DNA of 64,000 bases from NCBI RefSeq assembly GCF_030128825.1, contig NZ_CP119127.1:3534001-3598000 (forward strand). Reading direction: 5' to 3'. The notes under the pieces are model-generated. The model worked only from the letters and a program-made list of their open reading frames with translations. It made no database searches and was not told where the DNA came from. The stretch comes from Sphingobium sp. WTD-1 (lineage in GTDB: Bacteria; Pseudomonadota; Alphaproteobacteria; Sphingomonadales; Sphingomonadaceae). The position numbers were made by a program, and so were the translations under genes. This document shows positions 44,793 to 52,788 of the stretch, in pieces; position 1 is the stretch's first letter; each line of letters begins with the position of its first letter.

Positions 44793-45881
44793 TCACCAGT
44801 CGTGGACGGGGAGATCGGCGGCGCGGTCTGCATCGCAGTCGAGGAGCAGGAACTGGAAGCCGCGATCACGTCCGAACGCGATGATTTCCTGGAGATCATC
44901 CGGGATCTGCGCTCGGCGGTCATCGGGAAGCGGCCGCGTCGGCACGAACCAGCCATAAACGGAGGCGGCGATGTCGATGGGGCGGTCGCTCGGAGGCCAG
45001 CAGGCCCATTTGTCGAGAAGGCCGGCCGTCTGCACCGTCAGATGGGCGGTCGAGAGCACACAGTAGGCGCCGCTTTCGATCGAAGAGACCGAGCGGACCG
45101 CCGGGAGGGGCTCCAGGCGCAGGATCTCGGTCGAATAGCTTTCCGAAGGGTGATCGTTGAAATAGGCGGCGAGGACCTCGTCATCGGGCAGCGTATTCGG
45201 ATCGCGCCGGTCGCCGATCTCCTTCCACCATTCGCGCGCGTATTCCGCCATCTCCGCGACGAGAACGTCACGGTTCAGGCCTGCGTAGAAGTTGACGCCG
45301 TGACGGTGCTCGATGATGCCCAGATGCATATCGATCGGCCATGGCAGCGCACAGACACGGAGCCCGCTTTCGCTGGCGCCAATCGCCCCGGTCAATGTGG
45401 CGCGCGCGGCGGCATCGAGGCTGTCCGGCCTCTCCAGGGCAGCGCGCACGCGGGCGAGCAGGGCGACATGATCGTGCCGAGTGATTTGCGGCCTCGCTGG
45501 CTCGGGCGACTTCGACCCCGCTTGGGCCGCCATAGTCACATTGTCCGTCATGTCCGTGCCCGAAGCATTTATCCGGATGGCCGGATTATTGGGGTCCGAC
45601 CAGTCGATGGTGTCGATGACCCACTGCTTCACAAAGGACCAGTCGAAACAGAAGGGGCAGGTCTCCTGGTTCCTGTACCAGGCGGCATCGACCGCATCGA
45701 TCCAGCCCACGACAATGATGCGCATGGTGCAGGTCCCCATCGCCTCGAACGATTTGCGGATCGCCAGCGCACGAACGAGAGCGTCGGGTTCGGCGGCCGG
45801 ATGGTCGCGCAGGTCGAGAACCGCTTCCCAGAGGGAGGCGGCCGCTTCGGGATGGGAAAGTGTGTAATGTATCATGTGCAT
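44793..45881 (-). CDS. DUF5983 family protein
   Basis: The 362-residue protein ends with a DUF5983 domain (about 270-362): YCVLSTAHLTVQTAGLLDKW, SVYGWFVPTR, DDLQEIIAFGRDRGFQFLLL and the terminal LPVHDW. The N-terminal half has two CxxC-like cysteines (ETCPFCFDWSF) and no known domain. DUF5983 proteins are found on phages and plasmids; function unknown. The start is 45881 or 45875. It follows the 153-aa gene by 10 nt in the same direction. Confidence 0.75.
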   Translation of the reverse strand: MHMIHYTLSHPEAAASLWEAVLDLRDHPAAEPDALVRALAIRKSFEAMGTCTMRIIVVGWIDAVDAAWYRNQETCPFCFDWSFVKQWVIDTIDWSDPNNPAIRINASGTDMTDNVTMAAQAGSKSPEPARPQITRHDHVALLARVRAALERPDSLDAAARATLTGAIGASESGLRVCALPWPIDMHLGIIEHRHGVNFYAGLNRDVLVAEMAEYAREWWKEIGDRRDPNTLPDDEVLAAYFNDHPSESYSTEILRLEPLPAVRSVSSIESGAYCVLSTAHLTVQTAGLLDKWACWPPSDRPIDIAASVYGWFVPTRPLPDDRRAQIPDDLQEIIAFGRDRGFQFLLLDCDADRAADLPVHDW

Positions 45882-45891
45882 CTTTCCTGGA

Positions 45892-46353
45892 TCAGGCGGC
45901 GCGGCGATCGATGGACCGAGGCGGCGCCAGTTCGGCGGCGGTCAGGGTGTCGATGCGAGGAACGATGGCATCGAAAGCGGCATTGAGATCGATCGCCGCG
46001 ACGCGGTGGGACGCGCTTCCCGGGTCATGGTCGAGCCGAAGCGCGATCGGCGCCAACCAGGTGGCCATCTCGGGAAACACCGACTGCAGCAGAAGCGCTT
46101 CGATGCGCCGCGCGGCGAGGCCGAGCTGGGCGGCAAGACCGAAGGAGACGGCCATATCCCGTTCGAACCAACGATGAGGTGCAATCGTGTCGGCAATGCG
46201 CGTGCATGCCGCACGGATCGTCGCGGCCTGGACATGCAGGACCGCAACGCGGTGTCGCCGATCGGAATCGACGTCTTCCAGTGGCACCAGCGCGCGATAG
46301 GAATAGAGAGGCGCGCACCCGGCGATGCGGGCGCGGGAAACGATCACATCCAT
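45892..46353 (-). CDS. Accessory-element protein of unknown function (153 aa)
   Basis: ATG 46353 follows ACAGGAGA. The product is soluble and mostly helical (VAVLHVQAATIRAACTRIAD, GLAAQLGLAARRIEALLLQS), with a Leu/Ala-rich middle. No family is recognised. It is transcribed with the DUF5983 gene. Confidence 0.6.
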   Translation of the reverse strand: MDVIVSRARIAGCAPLYSYRALVPLEDVDSDRRHRVAVLHVQAATIRAACTRIADTIAPHRWFERDMAVSFGLAAQLGLAARRIEALLLQSVFPEMATWLAPIALRLDHDPGSASHRVAAIDLNAAFDAIVPRIDTLTAAELAPPRSIDRRAA

Positions 46354-46405
46354 GGGGTAATCTCCTGTGGCACGGAAGAGGCAGTCGACCGCCCCGGGTC
46401 CGTCG

Positions 46406-46444
46406 CCCCAGCTCTCCTCCCCTCTCCGCTCCCTGCTCTCTACC
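46406..46444 (-). promoter_or_regulatory. GA-rich leader motif upstream of the 153-aa gene
   Basis: Minus-strand purine block (GAGAGCAGGGAGCGGAGAGG) 53-91 nt before the start codon; one of six such tracts. Confidence 0.4.
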
Positions 46445-46487
46445 CGCGCCCATTCTCCATGATCAGCGTAGGAAATCGGGGGGTATG

Positions 46488-47042
46488 TCAGGGGAGACGC
46501 AAGTTGCTCGCCGCGTTGTCGTAGAGCGGCGTATCGCCGGGCTGCCAGTCGCCTGCGAGCCAGATGCGACCGTTATAGCTGATCCGGGCGATAACCGTGT
46601 CGCCAATGGTCAGTTCGGCTTCGACAAAGTCCCTCGCACCAAGACCACTGCGGTCACGGCGCTGGCAGTAACAGCGCGACGCCTCAGCCCAGTCGCGCAC
46701 CGGGATCGGCGAATAACCCTGTTGCCGCAACAGCAGGGGCGTCCGATTGCGATGACCTGCAGGACCATAAAGGGTTCGCCGTATGTGCCCGGCATAAGTG
46801 GCGACAGTGGCGACAGCCGACCAATAGGCGGCCATGACGGCCTTGTGCCTGTTCCAGTTCTGGTGCGCTCTCGCGCGGGCGTCCTGCTGAAGGTCGCCGA
46901 AAAGAAGCGCCAGCAGCGCGCGCATATCGGGGTCGATAGTCGCAAGGATGCCCGCCGCCGGAAGCGCGAGGACCGGGTTGCGGACTTCGGCACGAGTCGA
47001 TCTCGGGCAGTCTGCCTGCGCCCGGCCCGATTCAGCGGTCAT
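46488..47042 (-). CDS. Accessory-element protein of unknown function (184 aa)
   Basis: The ATG at 47042 is supported by its 11-nt overlap with a 29-codon leader frame that has a strong ribosome-binding site. The product has a helical middle (DPDMRALLALLFGDLQQDAR, HKAVMAAYWSAVATVATYAG) and a beta-rich C-terminus (FVEAELTIGDTVIARISYNG). No family is recognised. An earlier TTG start at 47204 is rejected as it overlaps the previous gene without support. Confidence 0.6.
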   Translation of the reverse strand: MTAESGRAQADCPRSTRAEVRNPVLALPAAGILATIDPDMRALLALLFGDLQQDARARAHQNWNRHKAVMAAYWSAVATVATYAGHIRRTLYGPAGHRNRTPLLLRQQGYSPIPVRDWAEASRCYCQRRDRSGLGARDFVEAELTIGDTVIARISYNGRIWLAGDWQPGDTPLYDNAASNLRLP

Positions 47043-47121
47043 CGTCGATTGGCCCTGGCTGGAGTATTGCCGTTTGCGCGTTTTTGCCGGACATGACGGG
47101 GAAGTTGGGCATCTCGTGCAT
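47032..47121 (-). CDS. Tiny leader ORF (29 aa)
   Basis: ATG 47121 is preceded by GGGAGGATCCC. The frame encodes 29 residues (starting MHEMPNFPVMSGKNAQ, ending PIDDDR) and its TGA lies just inside the next gene, which overlaps it by 11 nt. The arrangement suggests translational coupling: the downstream gene has no good ribosome-binding site of its own. Confidence 0.5.
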   Translation of the reverse strand: MHEMPNFPVMSGKNAQTAILQPGPIDDDR

Positions 47122-47163
47122 GGGATCCTCCCAAATTGTCTGATCGTGCAGTGGGCGGCGCGG

Positions 47164-48426
47164 TCAGGCAGCCGCGTTGCGATGATGCGGGATGGCGGCT
47201 GCAAAGCGTCGCAGCATCGCCGCCATGTGTCTGCGCATATGCGCTTTGTTGGTAATGATCGCCTCGGGGTTCAGCAGTTCGCACTGCGGCGTCATGAAGC
47301 CGATTGCGGGATCGCCATCGCGTAGTTCGATAACGAGGCGGTGTCCGCGTGGCTGGGCTTTATGGGCATAGCGGGCGACGAATTCGCCGAGGCGGCCGGA
47401 CAGCCCCTGCGCGAGCTTGGTCCAGCGGATATGGCCGCCGGCGAGGACCTCGCCCTCGCATAGTCCGCGCTCGAGCCAGGCGCGCAATTGCGCGCGCTGC
47501 TGGATCGCCGAATTACACGTGCGCTCCATGGTCCGGCAGAGCGGAAGCATGCCGGCATGTCGGTCTATCCAAGCGAGATCTTCGCCATCGGCAATGATCA
47601 GCAGGTCGTCCGGTTCGATCCCGGCAAACAAGGCCCGTAACTGATCTGCTGGATTCCCGGTCTGGGCGGGCTCCGCACTGCGCCACGCACGAAAGCCCCG
47701 ACCGACGTCGGCTATGATGATATGCGCCATTTCATGCCCGGGCTGTGCCTGGAGCATGGTCATCAAGCCTGCTGCGGCATTCGATGCAGTGGCAGCACCG
47801 ATGATCACGGTGCGTTTCGACCATAATGCGGGACGCGGGGCGTCTGTCGGAGACGGCCAACTGCTCGGAGCCGGCCGTGAAACCAAAGCCTTTCCGGGAG
47901 CCGGGAATCGGTCCTCCTGTCGCGTGGCAGCCGCGTAGGAACGCCTGGCCACGTCGAACAGATCTTCGAAACAACCACCGCCATCGCGGAAGCCCTGGGC
48001 GTAAGCGGGCGAGGTTTCACCCGGTGGCGCCGAGAAATCGCGAGGTCCCCAGCCAGCCTCCGTCGCGTATCGACCCTGAGCATAGAGGACTGCAGCGTCC
48101 CAGTTATAGCCATGCTGGGCGCGTGCCTGGAGGATGGCCTGATCGAAGGGCCTGATCTGGCCGCTTGCTACGCGCTTCTCGATGCAGGCGAAGTTCGTGC
48201 GCTGTCTTTCGCGTTCGGCTTCCTCGCGGATGGCATCATTGAAGGGGCGGAGCGCGGCGACGCGCGCGCGGCTGCGCGCCATGCGTTCATGCAGCGGTGC
48301 ATCGGAAGGAAGGTCCGGATAGTCCTTCCATACCGATGCCAGCACCTCGGCATGCTCGGGGCGGCGGCCATGGGCGATCCAGCACTGCCGGTCGGCGGGA
48401 TCGAAGGTGGCAGGATCGGTCGTCAC
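47164..48426 (-). CDS. Accessory-element protein of unknown function (420 aa)
   Basis: Translation probably starts at GTG 48426, whose GTGA overlaps the stop of a 31-codon leader. The N-terminal half is helical and charged (RPFNDAIREEAERERQRTNF, SGQIRPFDQAILQARAQHGY). The C-terminal half reads like a degenerate P-loop-type or helicase-related fold (VIIGAATASNAAAGLMTMLQ, HIIIADVGRGFRAW, DLLIIADGEDLAWIDRHAG), but no Walker motif is convincing. Function unknown. Confidence 0.65.
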   Translation of the reverse strand: MTTDPATFDPADRQCWIAHGRRPEHAEVLASVWKDYPDLPSDAPLHERMARSRARVAALRPFNDAIREEAERERQRTNFACIEKRVASGQIRPFDQAILQARAQHGYNWDAAVLYAQGRYATEAGWGPRDFSAPPGETSPAYAQGFRDGGGCFEDLFDVARRSYAAATRQEDRFPAPGKALVSRPAPSSWPSPTDAPRPALWSKRTVIIGAATASNAAAGLMTMLQAQPGHEMAHIIIADVGRGFRAWRSAEPAQTGNPADQLRALFAGIEPDDLLIIADGEDLAWIDRHAGMLPLCRTMERTCNSAIQQRAQLRAWLERGLCEGEVLAGGHIRWTKLAQGLSGRLGEFVARYAHKAQPRGHRLVIELRDGDPAIGFMTPQCELLNPEAIITNKAHMRRHMAAMLRRFAAAIPHHRNAAA

Positions 48427-48518
48427 GCCGCAAGACCCGGCATCGATGAGGTGGCGAATGCTTCAGCCGCGCGCCAGGAATGGCAGGGCTGCCGACACTG
48501 ACAGTACGAGGTAAGCAT
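48423..48518 (-). CDS. Tiny Cys-rich leader ORF (31 aa)
   Basis: ATG 48518 is preceded by AGGGAGATCGCCC. The 31-residue frame begins MLTSYCQCRQPCHSW (three Cys in seven residues) and its TGA overlaps the GTG of the next gene by 4 nt. The GA-rich tract at 48541-48567 lies just upstream, so it marks the start of a transcript. Confidence 0.5.
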   Translation of the reverse strand: MLTSYCQCRQPCHSWRAAEAFATSSMPGLAA

Positions 48519-48540
48519 GGGGCGATCTCCCTGGGACCAC

Positions 48541-48567
48541 CCTTCTGCCCTCCCCCTTCCCTTCTTC
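48541..48567 (-). promoter_or_regulatory. GA-rich leader motif upstream of the Cys-rich leader ORF
   Basis: Minus-strand purine block (GAAGAAGGGAAGGGGGAGGG) 23-49 nt before the start codon; close in sequence to the tracts at 44431 and 56796. Confidence 0.45.
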
Positions 48568-48617
48568 ATGCTCGCTAACCACGAGAACCAGACCGGGAAC
48601 GCCGTGCGAACCGGGCG

Positions 48618-49019
48618 TCAGGTGGTTCGGAGCCAGTTCACCAGTTGCAAGCCATCGACCCGCTCGAATTCGCGGATGTTGTCGGTAACGAGGGTCGCGC
48701 CGATTGCGAGCGCGTGGGCGGCGATCAGCATATCGTTAGCGCCGATCGGCGTGCCACGGCGCTCGAGGTCGGCACGCAGACGCCCATAGCAGGCGTCGGC
48801 ATCGTCCTTGAGCGGCAGCACCGCAATGAGAGACAGCAAATCCTCGATCTTGCTTTTCAGGCGCGGCGATCCGCGCTTTTCTGCGCCATAGCGCAGTTCG
48901 CCGGCAACGATGATGCTGGTCGCAACCGCATCCTCGCCGACGTCGGCGATAGCGTGGGCGACCATGCCATCGGGCTGTCGGATCAGGTCCGACAGGATAT
49001 TCGTATCGAGCAGGAACAT
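48618..49019 (-). CDS. vapC: VapC family PIN-domain toxin
   Basis: The 133-residue PIN protein retains the acidic active-site set: Asp5 (LLDTNILSDL), Glu41 (AGELRYG), Asp96 (IGANDMLIAAHAL) and Asp113 (TDNIREFERV). VapC toxins are Mg2+-dependent ribonucleases, usually cutting initiator tRNA or rRNA. It follows vapB by 3 nt. It appears intact. Confidence 0.93.
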   Translation of the reverse strand: MFLLDTNILSDLIRQPDGMVAHAIADVGEDAVATSIIVAGELRYGAEKRGSPRLKSKIEDLLSLIAVLPLKDDADACYGRLRADLERRGTPIGANDMLIAAHALAIGATLVTDNIREFERVDGLQLVNWLRTT

Positions 49020-49022
49020 GGA

Positions 49023-49256
49023 TCAGATGTCGACCGGTTCTGCCGGCAGGTCCTCGATCGGGCCGATCTCTTCATCGAGCGGTTCCCATGTCTTGAGAAC
49101 GGCAAGCAGGGAGCGCGGCCGGGCGGGTTCGATGATCAGGCGCGAGCCTTCCTTGCGGATAATGGCGTCCTCGCCCGGAAGCTCGAACTCACGGGGAATG
49201 CGGACCGCCTGGCTGCGGCCGTTCTTGAACAGTTTGACGTGACGCTCGAGGTTCAT
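49023..49256 (-). CDS. vapB: VapB family antitoxin (AbrB-type)
   Basis: The 77-residue product has an N-terminal AbrB/SpoVT DNA-binding strand-swap domain (HVKLFKNGRSQAVRIPREF) and a C-terminal toxin-binding tail. ATG 49256 has AAGGAG upstream. It neutralises VapC and, with it, should repress its own promoter through the palindrome at 49279-49294. Confidence 0.92.
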   Translation of the reverse strand: MNLERHVKLFKNGRSQAVRIPREFELPGEDAIIRKEGSRLIIEPARPRSLLAVLKTWEPLDEEIGPIEDLPAEPVDI

Positions 49257-49278
49257 GGCGACTCCTTGGCATATGACA

Positions 49279-49294
49279 TAGCCTATACAGGCTA
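49279..49294 (-). promoter_or_regulatory. Probable vapBC operator
   Basis: TAGCCTATACAGGCTA is an inverted repeat with perfect 6-bp arms just before vapB. It overlaps the stop codon of the ThiF gene and contains a TATAGG-like -10 on the minus strand, the expected layout of a VapBC-autoregulated promoter. Confidence 0.6.
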
Positions 49295-50101
49295 CGAATG
49301 CGAGATGTTTGCGTGTCCGGGCGCAGCAAGTGATGCGCCATTCGCGAAAGGAAGCGGGATCGGGACGGTCTGACCGCCGGCAAGATTGATGAAGGCCCCG
49401 GCATGCCCGATCGAACCGCGCCCGAGAAGATCGAAAAGCAGCGCGAGCGCATGGCTTGCGACGACGCGGTTGACGAACAGCGACTGACGCTCGAGCGCCT
49501 CTGCGACCGAACAGGAGGGCGCATCGTCTTCCGCTACGCTTTCGTCGGCGAGTTCCGGAAAGACTTCGAGCACGGTGGGAAGACGGGGGCGATCGCTGTG
49601 ACTGGTGCGCCGCGGGCAGCCGATCAGGTACTGACCGTCGCCAGCGCGGTTACCGAGGTCCATCCAGTAGAGGGGCGGATTTCTGCCGGTCTGCAGTGCC
49701 GCCCCCAGCGCCCGGCGGGCCGCGGCGGTATCGACGCAGCTGATGAGCATGTCGAAGGCCTCGATGCCGATCGCTTCAGGAGCGCGTCCGTGAACCGCCT
49801 CCCAGGCAAGGCCATGCGCGAGATTGATGCGCTCGGTCAGTGTACGCGCCTTGGAATGGCCAATATCGCAGCGATAGAAAGGCTGACGCCCAATGTTCGC
49901 CTCGGTGACGATATCGTCGTCGACCACGGTGACGTCGAGCGAACGCGAGGAGATCGCGCGCAGTGCGGTGTCGAGCGCGGCGAGACCCATCAGCATCTGG
50001 GCTCCGTTCCCGCCGCAGCCGACCAGCAGGATCGTGATCGCACAATCGTCAAAGACAGCAGGAAGATAGTGCCGGGCTTGGTCAGTCTGCTCAGTCTGCA
50101 T
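49292..50101 (-). CDS. PRTRC system ThiF family (E1-like) protein
   Basis: The 269-residue protein is an E1/ThiF adenylating-enzyme fold: nucleotide loop ILLVGCGGNGAQML, VVDDDIVTEANIGRQPFY with the conserved Asp and Asn-x-x-Arg-Gln, and FDMLISCVDTAAARR. E1-like enzymes adenylate the C-terminal Gly of ubiquitin-like proteins. It is the last PRTRC gene; its start lies inside the end of gene A (11-nt overlap), with AGGAAC upstream. No CxxC zinc site is present. Confidence 0.9.
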   Translation of the reverse strand: MQTEQTDQARHYLPAVFDDCAITILLVGCGGNGAQMLMGLAALDTALRAISSRSLDVTVVDDDIVTEANIGRQPFYRCDIGHSKARTLTERINLAHGLAWEAVHGRAPEAIGIEAFDMLISCVDTAAARRALGAALQTGRNPPLYWMDLGNRAGDGQYLIGCPRRTSHSDRPRLPTVLEVFPELADESVAEDDAPSCSVAEALERQSLFVNRVVASHALALLFDLLGRGSIGHAGAFINLAGGQTVPIPLPFANGASLAAPGHANISHS

Positions 50102-50750
50102 CGGGAGTTCCTGCAAAGGGACAGCGCGGCAAGGGCAGGAACATGCCGCCCGCACAGAGCCGCGCAGCCATGGTGGGACCATCGGGATGATCGAGACGTC
50201 CGAAGACGATCGCTATCTTGGTGGCATGGGCATCATCGGCGTCGTCGGTGGCGCTGAAGAATGCACGGCCGCCCGCGTGGCTGTGGATGTCACAGACCAT
50301 GTGCCAGTCAGGCGGCAGCCTCGGCATACGATAGACCAGTCGTGTCGGTGTCGCTTCATCGATCTCGGGGAACTCGACGGCAAATTCACGGCTCGCCTCG
50401 TTCCACAGGATGAATGCGGCGGCCTCATTCGGCAGGGCCGCCTTGAGAAATTTCAATATCTGCACGAAATAACGCCGGGGTACGAGGCCGCAGCGTAGAT
50501 CGGCCCGCGCCGCCCCGATGCTGCCATAAGGGACATAGCCGACGATGGGCGCCGCAACCGGCACGTCCAGCGCCAGCCACGGGCGACGCAGGATCAGCAT
50601 CACACCGTCACTGCCGATGGCGAGACCATGGCCGACGCGGGAAGCGCGCAGCGTCTCGATGGCGGGCGACCTGCCGAAGGGCGGCACCGGATAACAGGGC
50701 ATGGCCTCAAGCACCGCCGCTGCCGTCGCATCATCGGTGGGCATCGTCAT
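50091..50750 (-). CDS. PRTRC system protein A (JAMM/JAB metallopeptidase)
   Basis: The 219-residue protein has a C-terminal JAB/MPN domain with a complete zinc-protease signature: Glu109 (PNEAAAF) and H-x-H-x7-S-x2-D in DIHSHAGGRAFFSATD (His156, His158, Ser166, Asp169). JAMM proteases remove ubiquitin-like modifiers or trim their C-termini. It overlaps gene B by 4 nt. Having all metal ligands, it should be active. Confidence 0.9.
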   Translation of the reverse strand: MTMPTDDATAAAVLEAMPCYPVPPFGRSPAIETLRASRVGHGLAIGSDGVMLILRRPWLALDVPVAAPIVGYVPYGSIGAARADLRCGLVPRRYFVQILKFLKAALPNEAAAFILWNEASREFAVEFPEIDEATPTRLVYRMPRLPPDWHMVCDIHSHAGGRAFFSATDDADDAHATKIAIVFGRLDHPDGPTMAARLCAGGMFLPLPRCPFAGTPDAD

Positions 50751-51577
50751 ACCCGGCCCCGCGCGATGAGCCGGCCTACCGTCACCGCGCAGGCGGCGGT
50801 CCTTCGCGGGCCTATCCCCTGCCCGGCCGTGCCGGTTCCAAAAGGCTTGAGACGGCTCACCGGAAACCGGGTAGCCCCGCGCGCTGCCAGATCGTCCCAG
50901 AGCCGCACCAGCCCGCCCTTTCCGCGTATCGTCCGATCCTGCCCGGGATTGGGATGCGTCGACCAGGAGTCGAACAGCGCGCTCTCATAGGCGGGAATGG
51001 AGGCGATACTGAGCGCCCTGGGTTTCGGGATGTCGCCCCAGCAGAGCCGCCCGTCGGCGAAGACGTTGAGGATCGGCGAGTGCAGAACCGGCGTCTCGGC
51101 GTCCGGGCGTTCATTTACCGGGAGGGCATAGACGCCAAGCCCATGGCGCGTGGCGATCAGGAGATGGGGCGGATAGGGAACCGGCAGCGTCGTTCGCGCA
51201 GCGAGCGCATGGAGATCGGCAGGAGGATCGGACAGCGCGAAATAGGCCAGGCGCACCTTAGCCGGCACCCACCAAGCCAGCATGTCGGGATGCGCGACCA
51301 GCACATGTTCGGGGAGAAGCTCGGGCTGGGCGGTACGGCCAAGCGCCTGTGACCACTGCCGCAGATGTGCGCGCGTCAGCGGGCTGCCGGCCGCGATCGT
51401 CGGCCGGCCATCGCCATCGTGTTCCACGGTATGGATGCTGGCGAAGGCGGTGGTATCGCCCTGCGCGGTGCCACAGGGTTTGAGATGCCGAGGCGCCTGG
51501 TTCGTATAGAGCAGGATGGCGTTCGTCAGGACGAGACCGCCGCCGCTCGCTTCGAAGTGGGTGCTATGGTCGGACAT
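50747..51577 (-). CDS. PRTRC system protein B (E2-like fold)
   Basis: The 276-residue product matches PRTRC protein B: LVLTNAILLYTNQ, LPVPYPPHLLIATRHGLGVY, VLHSPILNVFADGRLCWGDI and ALFDSWSTHPN. The family is classed with prokaryotic E2/UBC-like folds in published comparative work, to my knowledge. Whether Cys179 (GRLCWGD) is catalytic is not known. ATG 51577 has AGGAG upstream and lies 52 nt inside gene F, an unusually long overlap. Confidence 0.87.
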   Translation of the reverse strand: MSDHSTHFEASGGGLVLTNAILLYTNQAPRHLKPCGTAQGDTTAFASIHTVEHDGDGRPTIAAGSPLTRAHLRQWSQALGRTAQPELLPEHVLVAHPDMLAWWVPAKVRLAYFALSDPPADLHALAARTTLPVPYPPHLLIATRHGLGVYALPVNERPDAETPVLHSPILNVFADGRLCWGDIPKPRALSIASIPAYESALFDSWSTHPNPGQDRTIRGKGGLVRLWDDLAARGATRFPVSRLKPFGTGTAGQGIGPRRTAACAVTVGRLIARGRV

Positions 51578-52701
51578 GGGAGGCTCCTGGCCTTGGGTGG
51601 ATCGAAGCGGACGAGGTTCTGGACCGTGAGGAGGAACTGTGCGCCGAGCCGCAGTGAGGCGAACCAGTCGTCGATGCAGGCCACATCCGGCAGCGGGCAG
51701 ATACCGGCGATATCCATGAACCCCATTTCCATGCCGCTGCGCATGACATCGTCGAGTTCGCGGGCGAACGGAACGAAGGGAACCAGCGTCAGCGGCGGCA
51801 GCGAGGCGCATTCCTCGATACCGGGGAGATATGCGCTGGCGATCTCGAAATCGAAGTGCCAGGCACCAGCTTCGGGCGAGAGCGTACTGAGAACCTCCTG
51901 CGCAGCACGCACATCCGCCAGCTTGCGACGCAGGGCAGCAGGAAGACGGCTCAGCGGCGCCGCGTTCGCTGCGATCATCCAGCCCGGCCGGCGTTCGTTC
52001 ATCTGCGAAGGGAGCATGTGACCGTCGAGATCCTCGGCGTCCGCGCCATGACATTCGATCAGGCTGCGGCGGGCCGCTTCGTCATCGATTTCCCCTTCCC
52101 AGTAGTACATGGACATCTCGTCGAAGAGATCCTGGTAGCTGAAGACCGGCAGCACGCGCCCAAGCGTCTGCTCGAGCGCCCGGTAGGCGGCGGCGCGCCA
52201 GGCGGTGGGCGCATCGCCGGTTTCGATCCATCCAAGGTCAAGCTGTCCCATGCTGTCGCAGATGATCGCGATCGCGGGCGGCCCATCCGCCTCACTGTTG
52301 AGCACGGCGATGCGCAGATCGACGATATCGATCGGGTCCAGGATTTCACGCACAGCGGCATCGAACACCGCCTCGATGTGGCGGCGGGCTTCGAGGCGCG
52401 TACAGGCTCCTGCATCCTGTGTCCGAGGCGCGGCCCAGCGCCCGATCACCCGGTGATGCGGCGCCAGCGGCGCGTCGAAGATCGCGGGGACATCGGGGGA
52501 TAGCCCGACGGCCCTGCCCGCAAGATCACCCGCAGGATCACTGGCAAGATCAGCCGAGCGGCGGGAGGCGAAGTCCGGCCGGCGGCTGGAGCGGTTCGCG
52601 GGACTCGCCCGCGCTGCCCGGCAGGTCGACGACGATCCGCGTATGGAGGGCTCGGGCACAAGGGCTACAGGCGGGCGGGGTGAAGCCGGCAGTGTCGCCA
52701 T
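51526..52701 (-). CDS. PRTRC system protein F
   Basis: The 391-residue frame matches the PRTRC F protein in size, order and segments (FSYQDLFDEMSMYYWEGEID, LPAALRRKLADVRAAQEVLS). Function is unknown. The start is uncertain: ATG 52701 is in frame, but the first 50 residues (Ser/Arg/Pro-rich) overlap another coding frame (52550-52783) and look non-coding. The true start may be a rare codon nearer residue 55. Confidence 0.75.
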   Translation of the reverse strand: MATLPASPRPPVALVPEPSIRGSSSTCRAARASPANRSSRRPDFASRRSADLASDPAGDLAGRAVGLSPDVPAIFDAPLAPHHRVIGRWAAPRTQDAGACTRLEARRHIEAVFDAAVREILDPIDIVDLRIAVLNSEADGPPAIAIICDSMGQLDLGWIETGDAPTAWRAAAYRALEQTLGRVLPVFSYQDLFDEMSMYYWEGEIDDEAARRSLIECHGADAEDLDGHMLPSQMNERRPGWMIAANAAPLSRLPAALRRKLADVRAAQEVLSTLSPEAGAWHFDFEIASAYLPGIEECASLPPLTLVPFVPFARELDDVMRSGMEMGFMDIAGICPLPDVACIDDWFASLRLGAQFLLTVQNLVRFDPPKARSLPCPTIAPTSKRAAAVSS

Positions 52702-52783
52702 CGTCCGTCTCGATCCAGTCCAGGAGGGTTTTACGCAGCGCTGGCGGGATGGTCGCGCCGCGGCGTCGCGGCGCCGTCGGCAC
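52550..52783 (-). CDS. Possible small gene between PRTRC C and F (77 aa)
   Basis: GTG 52783 lies 5 nt after the stop of gene C with AAGGG upstream. The product (ATIPPALRKTLLDWIETDDG, ARALHTRIVVDLPGSAG) has a plausible helix-loop-strand pattern with two cysteines in PPACSPCARA. It overlaps the start of gene F by about 150 nt in another frame, so one of the two is wrong in that stretch, or the region is read twice. Confidence 0.45.
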   Translation of the reverse strand: MPTAPRRRGATIPPALRKTLLDWIETDDGDTAGFTPPACSPCARALHTRIVVDLPGSAGESREPLQPPAGLRLPPLG

Positions 52784-52788
52784 CGGGA

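Noticed and set aside
44787..45986. Rightward 399-codon frame opposite the DUF5983 gene
   Set aside because: Arg/Gly-rich shadow frame; the DUF5983 end motifs on the minus strand are clear.
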